The notes under the pieces were generated by a model that saw only the letters and a program-made list of their open reading frames with translations, was not told where the DNA came from and made no database searches. This document shows, piece by piece, positions 1 to 11,113 of a stretch of 64,000 bases of DNA. This DNA is from Strobilurus pachycystidiatus (Eukaryota; Basidiomycota; Agaricomycetes; Agaricales; Physalacriaceae): assembly GCA_019915135.1 (NCBI GenBank), contig JAHLMK010000009.1, positions 930,001 to 994,000 on the forward strand, in the 5' to 3' direction. A program made the translations under genes and the position numbers. Within the stretch, counting starts at the first letter, position 1, and the number at the start of each line of letters is the position of its first letter.

Positions 1-239
1 TTTCGATGCTAGAGCGACCCTGAAGCGACCTTTCGACTTGGATTTTCATCACCCGACGTGACGAAGAACCTGTATCTTAGAACGGCCACCACAAGGTAAA
101 AGATATGCGCCCATGTACAACAGTCGTTCGAGGGAAAGGATCGAGCGACCTCCGCCTCACCTCCGCTGACAGATAATGATCTGGCCGCTCTGCGGCCTTG
201 AGAGCAGTAGTAGAGACCAAGATGATTCGGATTCGGATT
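1..239. other. No gene recognised at the left edge
   Basis: Short open frames on both strands show no recognisable domain. Some of this sequence is probably the 3' flank of the ASXH gene. Confidence 0.4.
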
Positions 240-1430
240 CTACCTGTCGTGATAGAAACAGCCACGTATATAGAACAATGAACCGTGGCTCTCCCTGCCC
301 CATCGTTCGTCCGCAGATTCCACGGAGTCATCTTCTCGCCATCTCCATACCGTGAGAGTCTTCCAAGCATTCCCGTTGGGCCTCTTACCCTTTTCCACGC
401 GACCATCAACGTCCAGAATAGCATTCTCCAACGCGCTTGGGCCAGGGAAGGTCGTACTTCGAATCGTGTCGTCCGGCTGGCCAGGATCACGAGAGAGGAG
501 CTCGACTGGAAGATACTGTGTGGTACCAGCAGGTAACAGTACCGTCACTACATGCGTTCGAGGATTCAATGATTCGATCTGGTTCATGTCAATCAAGACA
601 GGTAAGCCTTTGGAGATGACATACCACAACATCCTTCTCGACGACGAGGTCCAGCGATAGAAAGTGTCTCTTATATGAGAGGATGTCTCCGACTTTGAGC
701 ACAGAGGCCGCTACCATGTCAGTCAGCTTGACATCGGCAGCTTGTCTGGAAATGTGATGAGCAAATGGACGAAACTGGATCGAGTTTGGCGACAAACCCT
801 GCTCGTGCACCGGCCACCGAAACGTTTATGCCAGCAAGTTTGGTGATGGGGGACGAAGGCGCCGCGACTGCATTTTCTTTCTCCCATACTTCGTCCTTGA
901 AGGGCGCAGAAAGCGTGCCATCGCGTATGCCGGCAAGATATCGTTCTACCTTGGCTGCTTGGGTTTCGGTCTTCCAGCCCGAGAAAATGTGATCCTGGAA
1001 CGTGTGTGACGCGGCTGTGAAGTGGGAATCTTTAAACACAGAGAGATCAAGGACACCGGACGAGGAGGGCTGGAATGACGGATCAGCTCTGGGATGTGTG
1101 GGGTCCACGTGAGGCTTGTAGCTGTGGAATGCCGTGGGTGGAAGAAGGGTGGTAAGAACGGCCTGTGACTCGGGAGAAAGCAGCGCCCATGTTTCGGCAT
1201 TCAGAAGATCCTGAGTAGAGTTAGAAATGAAGGTGACGAGACTAGAAAGGGCGCACCGATATGTCCATCTTTGTGAGAACACTCTTCGGATTTTCCAGCA
1301 GATATTGGACATTGATCTGGGCTTCCTTTTCGCGTGCCTTGGCCTTTGGCTTGGATCCTGATGCAACAGGAGAAGATGGCGGTTGTGGTTTCGCGGTACT
1401 GCGCGTAGTGCGCCTCGGTCTTGTCGACAT
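240..1430 (-). CDS. ASXH (Asx homology / DEUBAD-like) domain protein
   Basis: The start ATG (1428-1430) opens a basic, low-complexity N-terminus (MSTRPRRTTRSTAKP). A helical segment follows, containing NVQYLLENPKSVLTKMDIS, and is spliced over a 46-nt intron (1211-1256) to DLLNAETWALLSPESQ and LLPPTAF. This is the signature of fungal ASXH domains, which are related to the DEUBAD fold of Asx/ASXL proteins that activate BAP1-type deubiquitinases on chromatin. The C-terminal half is read in two further frames (about 600-760, then 240-560), so at least two more introns exist. I did not fix their borders. The stop is at 240-242. A nuclear chromatin role is inferred from the family only. Confidence 0.8.
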
Positions 1431-1925
1431 GTTTGCCGGATTTGACCAGCAAAAGCCTGATGTGTGATATTCGGGTAGTGTGAGTGTACCCAAGTGGACA
1501 ATAGTCTTCTTGCAGTCAGCGTTCTCCCTGAGGGTAATCTTCGGACGTGGGTAGACGATTTCAGATATGATAGTGGGAAATGGCGGGAAAGGACCAGGTT
1601 GAAAGTGGTGATGGGCCGCCGCATAGCTGCCGCGGTCCGGTCCGGAGTCCCGGATACCTGGCCTCTTTCGATAACGTTCAGCATTATGTCAATGACAAGT
1701 TACAACTTGCTGCTTATTCTTTCTTTTTGATCTGCTTGTGTAGTAAGACTTATTCCCCCCCAATCCGATGGTCAGCCGCCCGCTCCGTGGATGTGGCGAC
1801 ATCATACCTTTCGAGCATCCGCCCGGCTTCGCTGTACTAGGCCTGCACTCCAGAGCATGGCGAGTCTTTCTGATCATGAGTTCAAAGTGTAGACTGAGAC
1901 GCGTAGCCGTCGAGCTCCAAATGCA

Positions 1926-3334
1926 TCACAGCGGTTTGTCCTCCGCCTCACATAATGAATTATCTACTACAGTAACATTACTGCGGAGATGTTCGAGTGC
2001 AAGCCACTGCCTCTTCAATGTTTCAATCTTTGCGTCTGGCTCCGGTTGATCTGCAAGATCTGGAGGTAGCACAAAACCATTGTCTGGAGAGACATCAGAG
2101 AATGAAGCCAAAGAGAGTGGCACTGACCTTCGTACAACTTCATAGCACACGCAAATGCATCAGCAGCATTCATGGCTTGCCCTGAAACTCCCCCAGACGC
2201 AACCCCCCTTCCACCCTCTGCCTCATCACCCATATTTGCATCCCCCCTACCAGAACCATCCCATGTCCAGTTTCGCTTGCGCACACGACCATCTTCCTGC
2301 TCGTCCTCCTCCTTCTCATCGTCTCGACGAAGGTCTTGATCTGGCGATGCTATTTCCTAGGGAAGAACAAACGCAAGGGATGGATCCGTTGGAAGATGGA
2401 TACGGCGAACTTCAAGTAGAGGAGATACGGATCAGTACGATTTGGCATGTAGGCGGTCTTGCAGTGGTATTTCCAAGAGTGGTCGTTAGGCGTCCGGTCA
2501 AGGAAGAGGGCAATGAATCTCCCCTTGAATGGTACATATCAGAACGCGTGACGATCCCATTCTCCGTGTAGGTCAGCCGGGAGCCCTATGAGAGACGAGA
2601 TTGCGAATGTCATGAACGTGCTGGCCCCGAGTAGCTATGAAGAAGGGGAGGGGGAAGGGATATTGCAGCTGTGTCCATATTCTGTTCCCCTCGAACTGGA
2701 ATAGCATCAGTCATGGACACGGCAGTAAGCTCACAGAGATACATACCCACCGTGCCGAGGCAGCAGGAATGATATACGCGCCTTGGAGTTCGCTGGTATA
2801 GCGGGAAAGAATGCACCGCCGTTGGTCCAGATCCTTTGCCATCTCGCTGACGACGGTTTTACTGGAGCCTTCAAAATCGGCCCACGACGGGAAGCCGTTT
2901 CTCGGTGTCTTCTGCTGCAGGGAGTCCCCGAAGAACCAATGCGCCGGTATCTCCTCGCGACTGGGAACTCTCCAGCCATTCAAGTCGTTACAGACTGGAT
3001 AGCGTTGTTTGATGTTGCCCCCACGTGCATAATAATAACTGCCTTCTTTCAAGAGCAGCGTAGCGGACGGCACAGGCTCTTGCCCTTCTCGATCAAGGTA
3101 TAGAGCTCCGAGGCCGGTGTAGTCGTCAGTGACGATGGCGCAGGCGTCGAGGACTGTGGCGGTGGGCATGCATGGCCTCGACGTGCGCGAAGCACGCGTT
3201 ATGGGGCAACGACGGACAGGTAGGTGCAAGAAAGGCACGTCTTCGATGGGGTGCATGACGTGGATGTGGGAAACAAGTTCTGTCGGAGGATCCTCGGCTG
3301 GATCGTCCAAGAGGTCGTCAGGCAGATCTGACAT
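1926..3334 (-). CDS. Fungal HNH-endonuclease-domain protein
   Basis: The start ATG at 3332-3334 begins an acidic leader (MSDLPDDLLDDPAEDPP). The N-terminal fungal module follows, with VLDACAIV, GALYLDREG and a YPVCNDLNGWRVP segment. The HNH-like core has a DQRRCILS...SELQGAYIIP core followed by a W spliced to FEGN. The central exon reads GRFIALFLDRTPNDHSWKYH. A 47-nt intron (about 2360-2406) joins YLLYLKFA to EIASPDQDL, and another joins AMKLYE to DNGFVLPP. The C-terminus is acidic and glycine-rich. Mushroom genomes carry large families of these proteins and their function is mostly unknown. The partial HNH motif leaves real nuclease activity uncertain. An unrelated-looking HNH gene lies at 13212-14417. 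Confidence 0.75.
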
Positions 3335-3714
3335 GGTGGTGCCATAGTGGGCGCGGTGAAGTAATGAAGGCGGCGTGAGATGCGCAACGCAAGGAACGTA
3401 AAGGTCCTTAGCGAAAGACTGCGTTAAATGGATTTGAACACAGAACCCAAGGCCGAGATGAGTTCGGCAGATGGTTGAGCGGCGGCGGGTGTGCGGCGTG
3501 GTGGGAGTGGGGAGCAAAATCCCTTTGCGACGATGACTGTAAGTAATGATTGTAAGTTATCGAGCAATGTCTAAGTCTTACGCAAGTTGCCGACCACCAG
3601 TATGATAACAGATGTGGCTGTTCCGTGCCGTACTCAGCTGACGGCGCTTTTTTCAACCCCTCAGGGCCGTCACATCGACCCAGCTGCAACTCATTCTTAA
3701 CCACAACCACGACG

Positions 3715-5469
3715 ATGATGTTCTCGATCACGACGGCAATTCTATCCATATCCGTGCCAGCACTCTTTGCGCTGTCTATGAGCCCATTGCTCTCCAACGG
3801 CGGTTCAACATCTGACTCTGACAATAACTTAGATTGGATATCCAAGAACGCGTCTCTTCCGAAAGTTCTGTGAGAGCGGCTTCCATTCTGTTTTTTGCGA
3901 CGCGCGTAGCCTGACATATGCACCGTGCTGTCTCAGTGTCCTATTTACAGGTGAATCCTCTGTTTACTGGCCTCACGTAGCTCAAGCCTCGCATCGCTGA
4001 AATCATTACGAGGCGGTACAATCAGTTCTGGAGTGAGTTCCATTTCCATCGGTTATTGTTCTGTCATCATGTCACCTTACAGTCTATTTACGGGCGCTTG
4101 GACACAACCCAATATGGCCAAATCTCCATCTCCGGGGAAACCATCATATCGCGTACGCCAGAGTTGCTAGATATTGCGCAACTCGCAGTCAAGAACTTTA
4201 GTTGGTGACATATACCTCTCATTCGAGTCGTCGCCGCTTATACTATCTCAGCCATGGATGACCAAACAGCTGGGTCGTGGGACCCCCTGGCGTTGGTGAA
4301 CACTATCTTGATTGAAACCGTGCGCCGCCGTGGTTGTGCTGATCACCTGTTAGAGCATCGCAAAATATGCCGAGAGGGCACTATGCTCAAAGGACTCGGA
4401 TATTGCTGGAGCGGTGGTCATTCACGGTATACATACTCTGCTTGGGGAAGTTGAATCACACATTCAGCTACTGAACATCCAGGAACAAACTCGCTAGAAG
4501 AAACTCTTTTCCTCCTCGATCTTACGGTCAATTGCCGCAAGCCGATTGTCGCCGTTGGGTCTATGCGGCCATGTATGTGCCTCTTCATTTCTCGAGTATC
4601 GCGTCTCGCTTCAACTTGTCTGCAGTTACCGCTCTATCGTTCGATGGAGATATGAACTTTTACCAAGGCGTTGCACTGGCTGCATCTCCAGATGCAAGAG
4701 ATCGTGGGGCTATGATAGCACTCAACGAGTTCGCCCTGATATCTTCCTTCTCGCCTATGTCCTGATTATCTACTTACAAGCCGTATTGTACCTGGTCACT
4801 GGGCGGTCAAGACTAACGCAAACACACCAGACACTTTCAAGGCTTTGGAGCAAGGCTACTTGGGTCTTTCGATCTTTCGATGTCTTTTCCACGAGCTGAA
4901 CTCTCCTTCAGGAACTTTCATCAACGGACAGCCGTTCTTCTTCAACACGCCGTCTCAGCCCGTCAACAAACGTACGTTCGACGTCAGCAAGATCGATGAA
5001 CTGCCAAAAGTCGATATTCTGCACGTCGCAAGACATTTTGATGGTGACCTTATTTTTGCGGCTATGAAGAACGGGGCCAAGGGAGTCGTCATTGCTGGTC
5101 AGCCCTCATCCCGAATCCACTATCCTTCTAAATCTTACCTTCATATGTAGGAGCTGGAAACGGTGGTTTGTTACCCATAGGCGAACAGAAGGTCGCAGAA
5201 GCGCTCGAAACAGGCCTGCAGGTTGTAGTTGGGACACGATCGCCCACAGGTGCTGCGACGCCTACCCGCGAGCCAACATAGTACGTCCTTCCCGATCCTT
5301 GAAGTGTCGCTCGAGTTTCATATCGTACCGTAGTGTCACGTCGGGATACTTGGGGGTCGTAGCTTCTCGAATCCAGCTGCAGCTGTGTATAGCTTCGGGT
5401 TATGACCTAGGGCAGACGCGACATGTGTTCGAAGGCCAACTGAGAAGGGTAATAGGACAAGATTCATGA
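3715..5469 (+). CDS. Secreted L-asparaginase, copy 1
   Basis: This bacterial-type-II-like asparaginase hydrolyses L-asparagine to aspartate and ammonia. The ATG at 3715 gives a hydrophobic signal peptide (MMFSITTAILSISVPALFAL). The catalytic segments are present. LFTGGTISSG carries the first Thr, HGTNSLEET carries the second Thr, then come [20 protein letters not shown] with the Lys, and the C-terminal [13 protein letters not shown]. Exon 1 ends at 3869, a 14-nt microexon follows (3937-3950), and the next exon is 4013-4032. Further introns include 4033-4082 and 5098-5150, the latter absent from copy 2. The intron upstream of SIAKYAERALCS could not be placed firmly. The end is VIGQDS with the stop at 5467-5469. 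It is followed tail-to-head by a second copy. Confidence 0.88.
3937..3950 (+). other. 14-nt microexon of asparaginase copy 1
   Basis: The microexon is flanked by ...tctcag upstream and gtgaat downstream. It joins exon 1 (ending ...aaagttct, 3869) to the exon starting gcggtaca (4013). The spliced reading is LPKVLVLFTGGTISSG, so the nucleophilic threonine codon lies within these 14 nt. Without it the frame is broken. Confidence 0.75.
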
Positions 5470-5612
5470 TACAAGACCTATTCATACACTGTAGACTCCT
5501 GTCCTGTGCAGGGTCAAATGCCGAACAGGCATATAAATGCATTTGAAATTACCTCGAGGGTATCGGTATCGGCGAAAATCAGGAACCAGTGAGTTGGCAA
5601 CGAACTACTACG

Positions 5613-7279
5613 ATGTCGCCCAATATTCTTTCCGCTGTGTTTTCTGCTCTCTCCATCACTGGAAACATCAATCCGCTATTCTTCGGTGATCTCAATGCCG
5701 CTTCTGACTTGGACTGGATGTCTACCAACACGTCTCTTCCGAAAGTCCTGTGCGTCGATTCGCTGGGTCGACCGTGCTCCTTACTGATAGCAGGGGTTCA
5801 AGGCTGCTTTTCACTGGTAGGTCCTCTTCGTGAATGTGGCCAACAAGTCAACTTCCCCTCCGTTATAGGAGGTACCATCAGCATGGGCGTAAGTCGCGTC
5901 CATTTTTTCTACTTCTGATGAAGGCCAACCACCACCAGTCTGAACACGGCCGCTTGGACACAACTCAATATGACGGTCATCCGGACCTGTCCATATCCGC
6001 TATGGCCCTCATAGAACGCACTCCTGAGCTCCTGGACATCTCTCAGCTTGCTGTTAAGACTTTCGGTACGTTCAAAATTTCATGTCACCTAAAGTATTTG
6101 TTCACCGGGCGTCTTACTATCGTTATACAGCGAAAGACGACGAGACGCCAGATCCTGTCGTTCTGGAAAGTGCCGCTTCATCGAGCATGATGCGTAGTAG
6201 ACTGAATCCTGCATAGAATATGACGAAGTACACCCATGAAGCTCTATGCTCGCGAGGCTCGGATATCGCAGGCGCGGTACTCATTCACGGTATGAACATT
6301 TGTCTGCACTAGTGCCATCTGGGACTGACTGGTCGAGAAGGAACCAACACTCTGGAAGAGACACTATTTCTTATGGACCTTTCCGTCAACTGTGGCAAGC
6401 CTGTCGTCGGCGTTGGAGCGATGCGGCCATGTTTGTTCTTACCCGCGCTCGCCCGAGAGCTCACCTCATTTCCTTATAGATACTGCCTTATCATTTGACG
6501 GTGATATGAATCTATACCAAGCTATCGCTCTAGCTTCTTCTCCAGACGCGCGCAACCGAGGGGCGATGATAACTCTCAATGAGTAGGTGTACTCTCGAAG
6601 GACGTTAATCTCATCTGATTTGTCACACGAAGTCGCATTCTTCCCGGCTACTGGTCCACCAAAACGAACGCCAATACTCTAGACACATTTAAGGCGCTGG
6701 AGCAAGGATACCTAGGTTCGTTTCAAACTTCTCTCTTCTCGCAGGAAATCGTTATACGACTGACAATGCAGGAACCTTCGTAAACGGGAAGCCCTTCTTC
6801 TTCAACACACCTTCACAGCCGATGAACAAGCACACTTTTGACGTCACTCAAGTCGAGGAATTACCTAAAGTCGACATTCTCTACGCCGCAAGGCAGTTTG
6901 ACGGAGATCTTATCTTGGCTGCGATGAAAAACGGTGCGAAAGGAGTGGTCATCGCTGCGTGCGGCAATGGTGGTCTACCGAGCGGGAGAGAACAGGTTCT
7001 CGAAGCGCTCGATGCCGGGCTTCAGATCGTCATTGGAACAAGATCCATTAGCGGTGGTGCTACGCCACAGAGGGAACCGTCATAGTGAGTGTCCTTTGTC
7101 GCAGTAATGCTTGCACAGACTTTGACTCGAATATAAGTGTGTCATCGGGATATCTTAGCCCTGCGTATTCGCGCATTCAGTTGCAGCTGTGCATCGCATC
7201 AGGTTATAGCATCGATCAGACAAGACAGGTCTTCGAGGGACAGCTGAGAAGAGTAATCGGTCAAGAGTTGCCACACTAG
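5613..7279 (+). CDS. Secreted L-asparaginase, copy 2
   Basis: This is the tandem paralogue of the gene at 3715-5469 and has the same exon plan. The start may be 5589 or 5613; I chose 5613 because it gives a compact signal peptide ([17 protein letters not shown]). Exon 1 ends at 5749, the 14-nt microexon is 5803-5816, and the next exon is 5869-5888. The spliced reading is [53 protein letters not shown] and [13 protein letters not shown] follow, ending VIGQELPH. The region around [12 protein letters not shown] is one exon here but is split by an intron in copy 1. The 5' splice site upstream of [12 protein letters not shown] is unclear, with no good GT in phase. Extracellular or vacuolar asparagine use is inferred. 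Confidence 0.87.
5803..5816 (+). other. 14-nt microexon of asparaginase copy 2
   Basis: It lies between an intron ending ...ggttcaag (5802) and one starting gtaggt (5817). It has the same length, phase and encoded residues (L-F-T) as the microexon in copy 1. The bases themselves differ, so the feature has been conserved despite sequence drift. Confidence 0.75.
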
Positions 7280-7311
7280 AGTATACATCGACGAAAGTTA
7301 CCCAAAATAGA

Positions 7312-8792
7312 CTATTTCGCCCCAGGAGGGAGAGCACCAGAATGCTTGGTACGCAACTCCGCCTCGAGAGGGAACTCCTGCTGTTCCGGCCTAAGCGAAT
7401 ACATGCGATCCCAATACGGTTTCAAGATATCCGGTATATTCCACGCCAGCTCCGTGTTCCGCAACCACAGGCGGATCAAGTGTCGCCTGCAAGTATCTCG
7501 ACGTCAGCAAGCCAACTCTATATGCAACAGAATAGAGTTGGACGTACGTATGGTTCTCCTCATCCCTAAATCCGTCCCTCGCATGCAACAGCCCCAAGCT
7601 GCTGATGTATTGTATGTCGCCCTTCTGGAGCGTCATGTTATACGCAAACTTCTCTGCAGTGAACTGCAACGTATCGAGCGCCTCGGCTTGCGCCTCTGTG
7701 AGGGCAGGGATGTCAGGGCCGCGCTTCTGGGCGGAGTAGCCGGTGAACTGGCGGCGGGTGTATTGAATGATGATGTTGCCGTCGACGTTCCATAGGACTG
7801 GGCGCATGACATAGGGTGGGTCGGCTCCGAATCTGAATGAACGTTCAATAAACTTGTTCAACAAGGAGAGGGCGATGGAAGGTACCTGTCGATGGGCCAT
7901 GGCTGGGAGAGCGTGTGGATGAGGTCGGGGCGCGTCGCAGCGATCTCGTTATAGACGCGACTACTGCTTGCCAGCTTGGAGACCCCTCCCTCAGCAGCAG
8001 TCTCGAGTGTCAGGAGGGAGATGAGATCGCCTTGGTCGGTGTGGAATGTTTGACGATCGCTAGTGTGCGCTTGGTATCTCTCTGTAAGTCCTAGAGATGA
8101 TCATCCACCGGACTTCCACCTACCAGAGTAGCCAATACCGCCTGCGCCTTTTTCGTGCTTTGGGCTGAGATCTTTGATGTGGAGGATGACAGAGTTTTTC
8201 GAATCTTGTTTACCGCGATCGGGCCCGACGTGGGATGAGACGCCTATATGAAAGCTGAATCTCGATCCGAAGAATAGAGCAGACAGGTCACGAACCAGCA
8301 TAGACGATGACGAGGTCCTCGCGAGAATACTCGTCGATGGGGATGGTACGAAGGAGGAAGAATCCACGACCGTCATACAGTTCGCGAGCCAGATCATAAA
8401 GCTTGGGACCAAGCGTGGGCAGAGGGAAAGTTTCGCGGCCCAAGAAGCCCTTCGCCACTCCCAGGCCTGCAATATTTATCAGCCACATTCAAGGACGCCG
8501 CAAACAGACAAGACCTACCCTTGAAATGCTCCACGGCAGCCTTGATCTCCTTCAACTCATCTTCACTGAGCTTGTACACGAACTTTGACTCGTCCGTCCA
8601 GTCCTTGCCCTCCCACACGATAGGGCCTTCAGCCTTCGCCGGAAAGCCCTCGGGGAGGGACATCGACAGCAGTGCGGGGTTCTCTGAGAGCCTTTGGGCA
8701 GTGCGTGCGCGCCATTTGGCTGAGTCGGGATGATACCCGATGTCAGGCTGGGTGATCGAGATGGTCTTGGTTTCGGTAACGGTTTGCGACAT
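7312..8792 (-). CDS. TauD/TfdA-type Fe(II)/2-oxoglutarate dioxygenase
   Basis: The start ATG at 8790-8792 begins MSQTVTETKTISI. The middle exons contain DWTDESKFVYKLSEDELKEI, ARELYDGRGFFLLRTIP and the Fe-site segment FHTDQGDLISLLTLE, with the HTD codons at 8035-8043. The distal His is in LLHARDGF. An intron (gtacgt...tgcag) then joins HT to RHLIRLWLRN, which carries the 2-oxoglutarate-binding Arg. The protein ends ALPPGAK with the stop at 7312-7314. The family hydroxylates small acids such as taurine or related sulfonates; many fungal members have no assigned substrate, so substrate is open. Its 3' end lies only about 35 bp from the end of asparaginase copy 2, which is convergent. Confidence 0.87.
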
Positions 8793-9246
8793 GGTGTGTT
8801 GTTTGGAGGGATGGCTTAGGGTATGGGAGAGCCTTTTTAAAGGAGGACATGAGTGGATGACGTCGAGGGAAAGAGGACTGAATTCGCATGCATTTTCCAA
8901 CACACGGAGCCGTGTTGGTGAGTTTGCGGTCATATGCCTACCAGAACGCGAAGCTGTATTCACAGGCTAAGAGACAAGTACGCTGTTGAGGACGCGGAAA
9001 TAAGCCGTATTGGTAGCCTCAAATTGGGGTCAACTCACCTGAGCGTTGTCGTTCAGTCTCTGCTATGGCATCACACTGGAAATGATTAGCAGATGGAAGC
9101 AAGCACGTACGTACGCAGAGAGAAATCTTTTTGGACGGCGCATGTGAGAGGGTCAAATGACTTTGGGATAGCGGCTTGGCAACGGAAAATCCAACTCGTA
9201 TAGGAAGAAAACCAGTAATGTCGCGTTCACGGTCTACACTGACAGA

Positions 9247-10550
9247 CTATTTTTTCTCAGCATTTCGTACAGTTTCGGGCTCGAGGTCGCCCAAAGTCCA
9301 ACGCCCGATGATTTTACTAGAAATCGTGAGTATGCCGTGTAATGGCGCGCTAGAAGAACGTACTCAAAGACAGCCATGATGGTCCATTTACGGTTGTCAG
9401 CCTCTGGGAAAACGAGGGAGCGAGGCCCGTAGAACACCTATTGAGTAATGCGTCAGTAACGGTGTTGGTGGGGAGAGAGAGATTACAAACCTCATCGTCG
9501 ACCTCATCCTGTTTCCTGGGTAAACAGTGCATGAACTTCCAATCAGGATTCGCGCCTCCCTCAGCGCACAGCTGCTCCGTCACTTGGTAACCCTCAAAGT
9601 CCTGTAACCGCTGCGCCTTTTCGGCTTCTTGTCCCATGGATATCCTACGTAGTGTGAATAATAACACGGTGGCAGTGAGAGAGTACTCACCAGGTATCCG
9701 TGACCACGACATCGGCCCCCTTGACGGCTTCCTTCGGGTCCGTTCCCCACCAGATGCCCTTCTCACAGTCCAACTCTCGCACCCGCTCCCAGACCTCGGG
9801 AGGCGCCCTGTATTTTTCGGGACTCGCGACGCGAAGGTGGTGACCCAGTCGAGGGAACGTGACGAGCATGTCGTGCAGTACGTTGGCAGAGTCGCCGACA
9901 TAGGCGACGGTGAGGGGTCGCAGTTCCTGGAACTTCTCCATGGCCTTGCGCTTACCCTGCTTCAATGCCAAAGGCTCCTCCTCAACCTGTTTCTCCCCGT
10001 TGAATAGATGAGCGTGTTCGTGGAGGGTGAGTAGGTCGGCAAGAATCTGGGTCGGGTGCCAAAGAGATGAGAGGGCGTTGACGACGGGAACGGGCGAGTG
10101 CTTTGCGAGTTCCTGATTGCCCAACTGTAAATTGACTCGAACGAAAAAATTATAGAGTATGAATCACACCTCGATTTCAGAGTGGTCTCCGACACGCGCG
10201 AATATGCCCTGGCACATTCCGCCAATGACGCGCGCCGTGTCCCGAGGAGACTCGTTCACACCGAGCTGGATGTCCTCCCGGCCCAAGAACAGTGCCCGTC
10301 CACCAAGCAAGACGGCGCTCGTCTCCGCCGCCACCCGCGTCCGGGTGCTTCGCTTAGAGAATATCAATGCCACGGTTTTGTTGAAGAGCGACTGTGAAGG
10401 TAGCTTCATCGAAAGTCGGTTCTTTTGTTGCGCGTTCGAGGGTAGCAGCCATGGCAAGGATAACTGCTTTTGGTAATGCGCGTGCATGAGAAGCTGGCGG
10501 ATTTGATTGACGGTGAGGTCGGCGAGGGTCATGAGGTGGGGAGGGCTCAT
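9247..10550 (-). CDS. arg3: Ornithine carbamoyltransferase
   Basis: The enzyme makes citrulline from ornithine and carbamoyl phosphate in arginine synthesis. The start ATG at 10548-10550 opens [13 protein letters not shown]. The carbamoyl-phosphate loop SKRSTRTR, then [27 protein letters not shown], the [13 protein letters not shown] loop and the ornithine-site [13 protein letters not shown] all follow in order. The last exons read [25 protein letters not shown] and, after a 44-50 nt intron, [14 protein letters not shown], ending NAEKK (stop 9247-9249). A roughly 15-residue insertion lies after [13 protein letters not shown]. No clear mitochondrial presequence is visible from this start. An upstream exon near 10617-10740 could add one but has no obvious support. 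Confidence 0.92.
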
Positions 10551-11113
10551 TTTTGCAGAGAGCTGGACCAGCACAGGAGTCAAGGTATGGTCAAGGTGGA
10601 GGAGGGAGTCAGAGACTAAAGCAGCCCAAATTTGATTTCGTCCGGGACAGCGCGAGCACGTGGCTCGAGCGGCTTGTCCACCTTCGAAATTTCCTGCCCT
10701 TGAACCCAGAAGGAATTCCGCATTGACACGCCGTGAGTCATGACAGAATCTTGCTGTATCCGTCTGTCTTCCTTCTGTTTGCATTTGGCAGGACTCGAAT
10801 AAATAGCCTTCTCCTTTTTGGAGTCCTCAAGTTGTCGATGGCGCCAATGAACACTTCTTACCAGTGTGTTTGGCCAGGGAACCACGAAACAGCCATACCA
10901 CACGCCTTCAGAATTCGGACTCAAGACAAGATATAAAACCGACGTGTATATGTACGGTACATTCTCGAGCAAGGTAGATACTGTAATCCTAAGGCAAAGC
11001 TCAAGCACAGCTCGAAAGAAAAAGACACATGAAAAGTTCAGACGGTGAGGATTCGAGGTCAATCCGGTCGCGTTATCAAACCCTACTGGTGTGCGTATCT
11101 GTCGGCCAGTGGT

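Noticed and set aside
10617..10740. Possible 41-codon upstream ORF before ornithine carbamoyltransferase as an arginine attenuator peptide
   Set aside because: Known fungal arginine attenuator peptides belong to carbamoyl-phosphate synthetase small-subunit genes, and this sequence does not resemble them.
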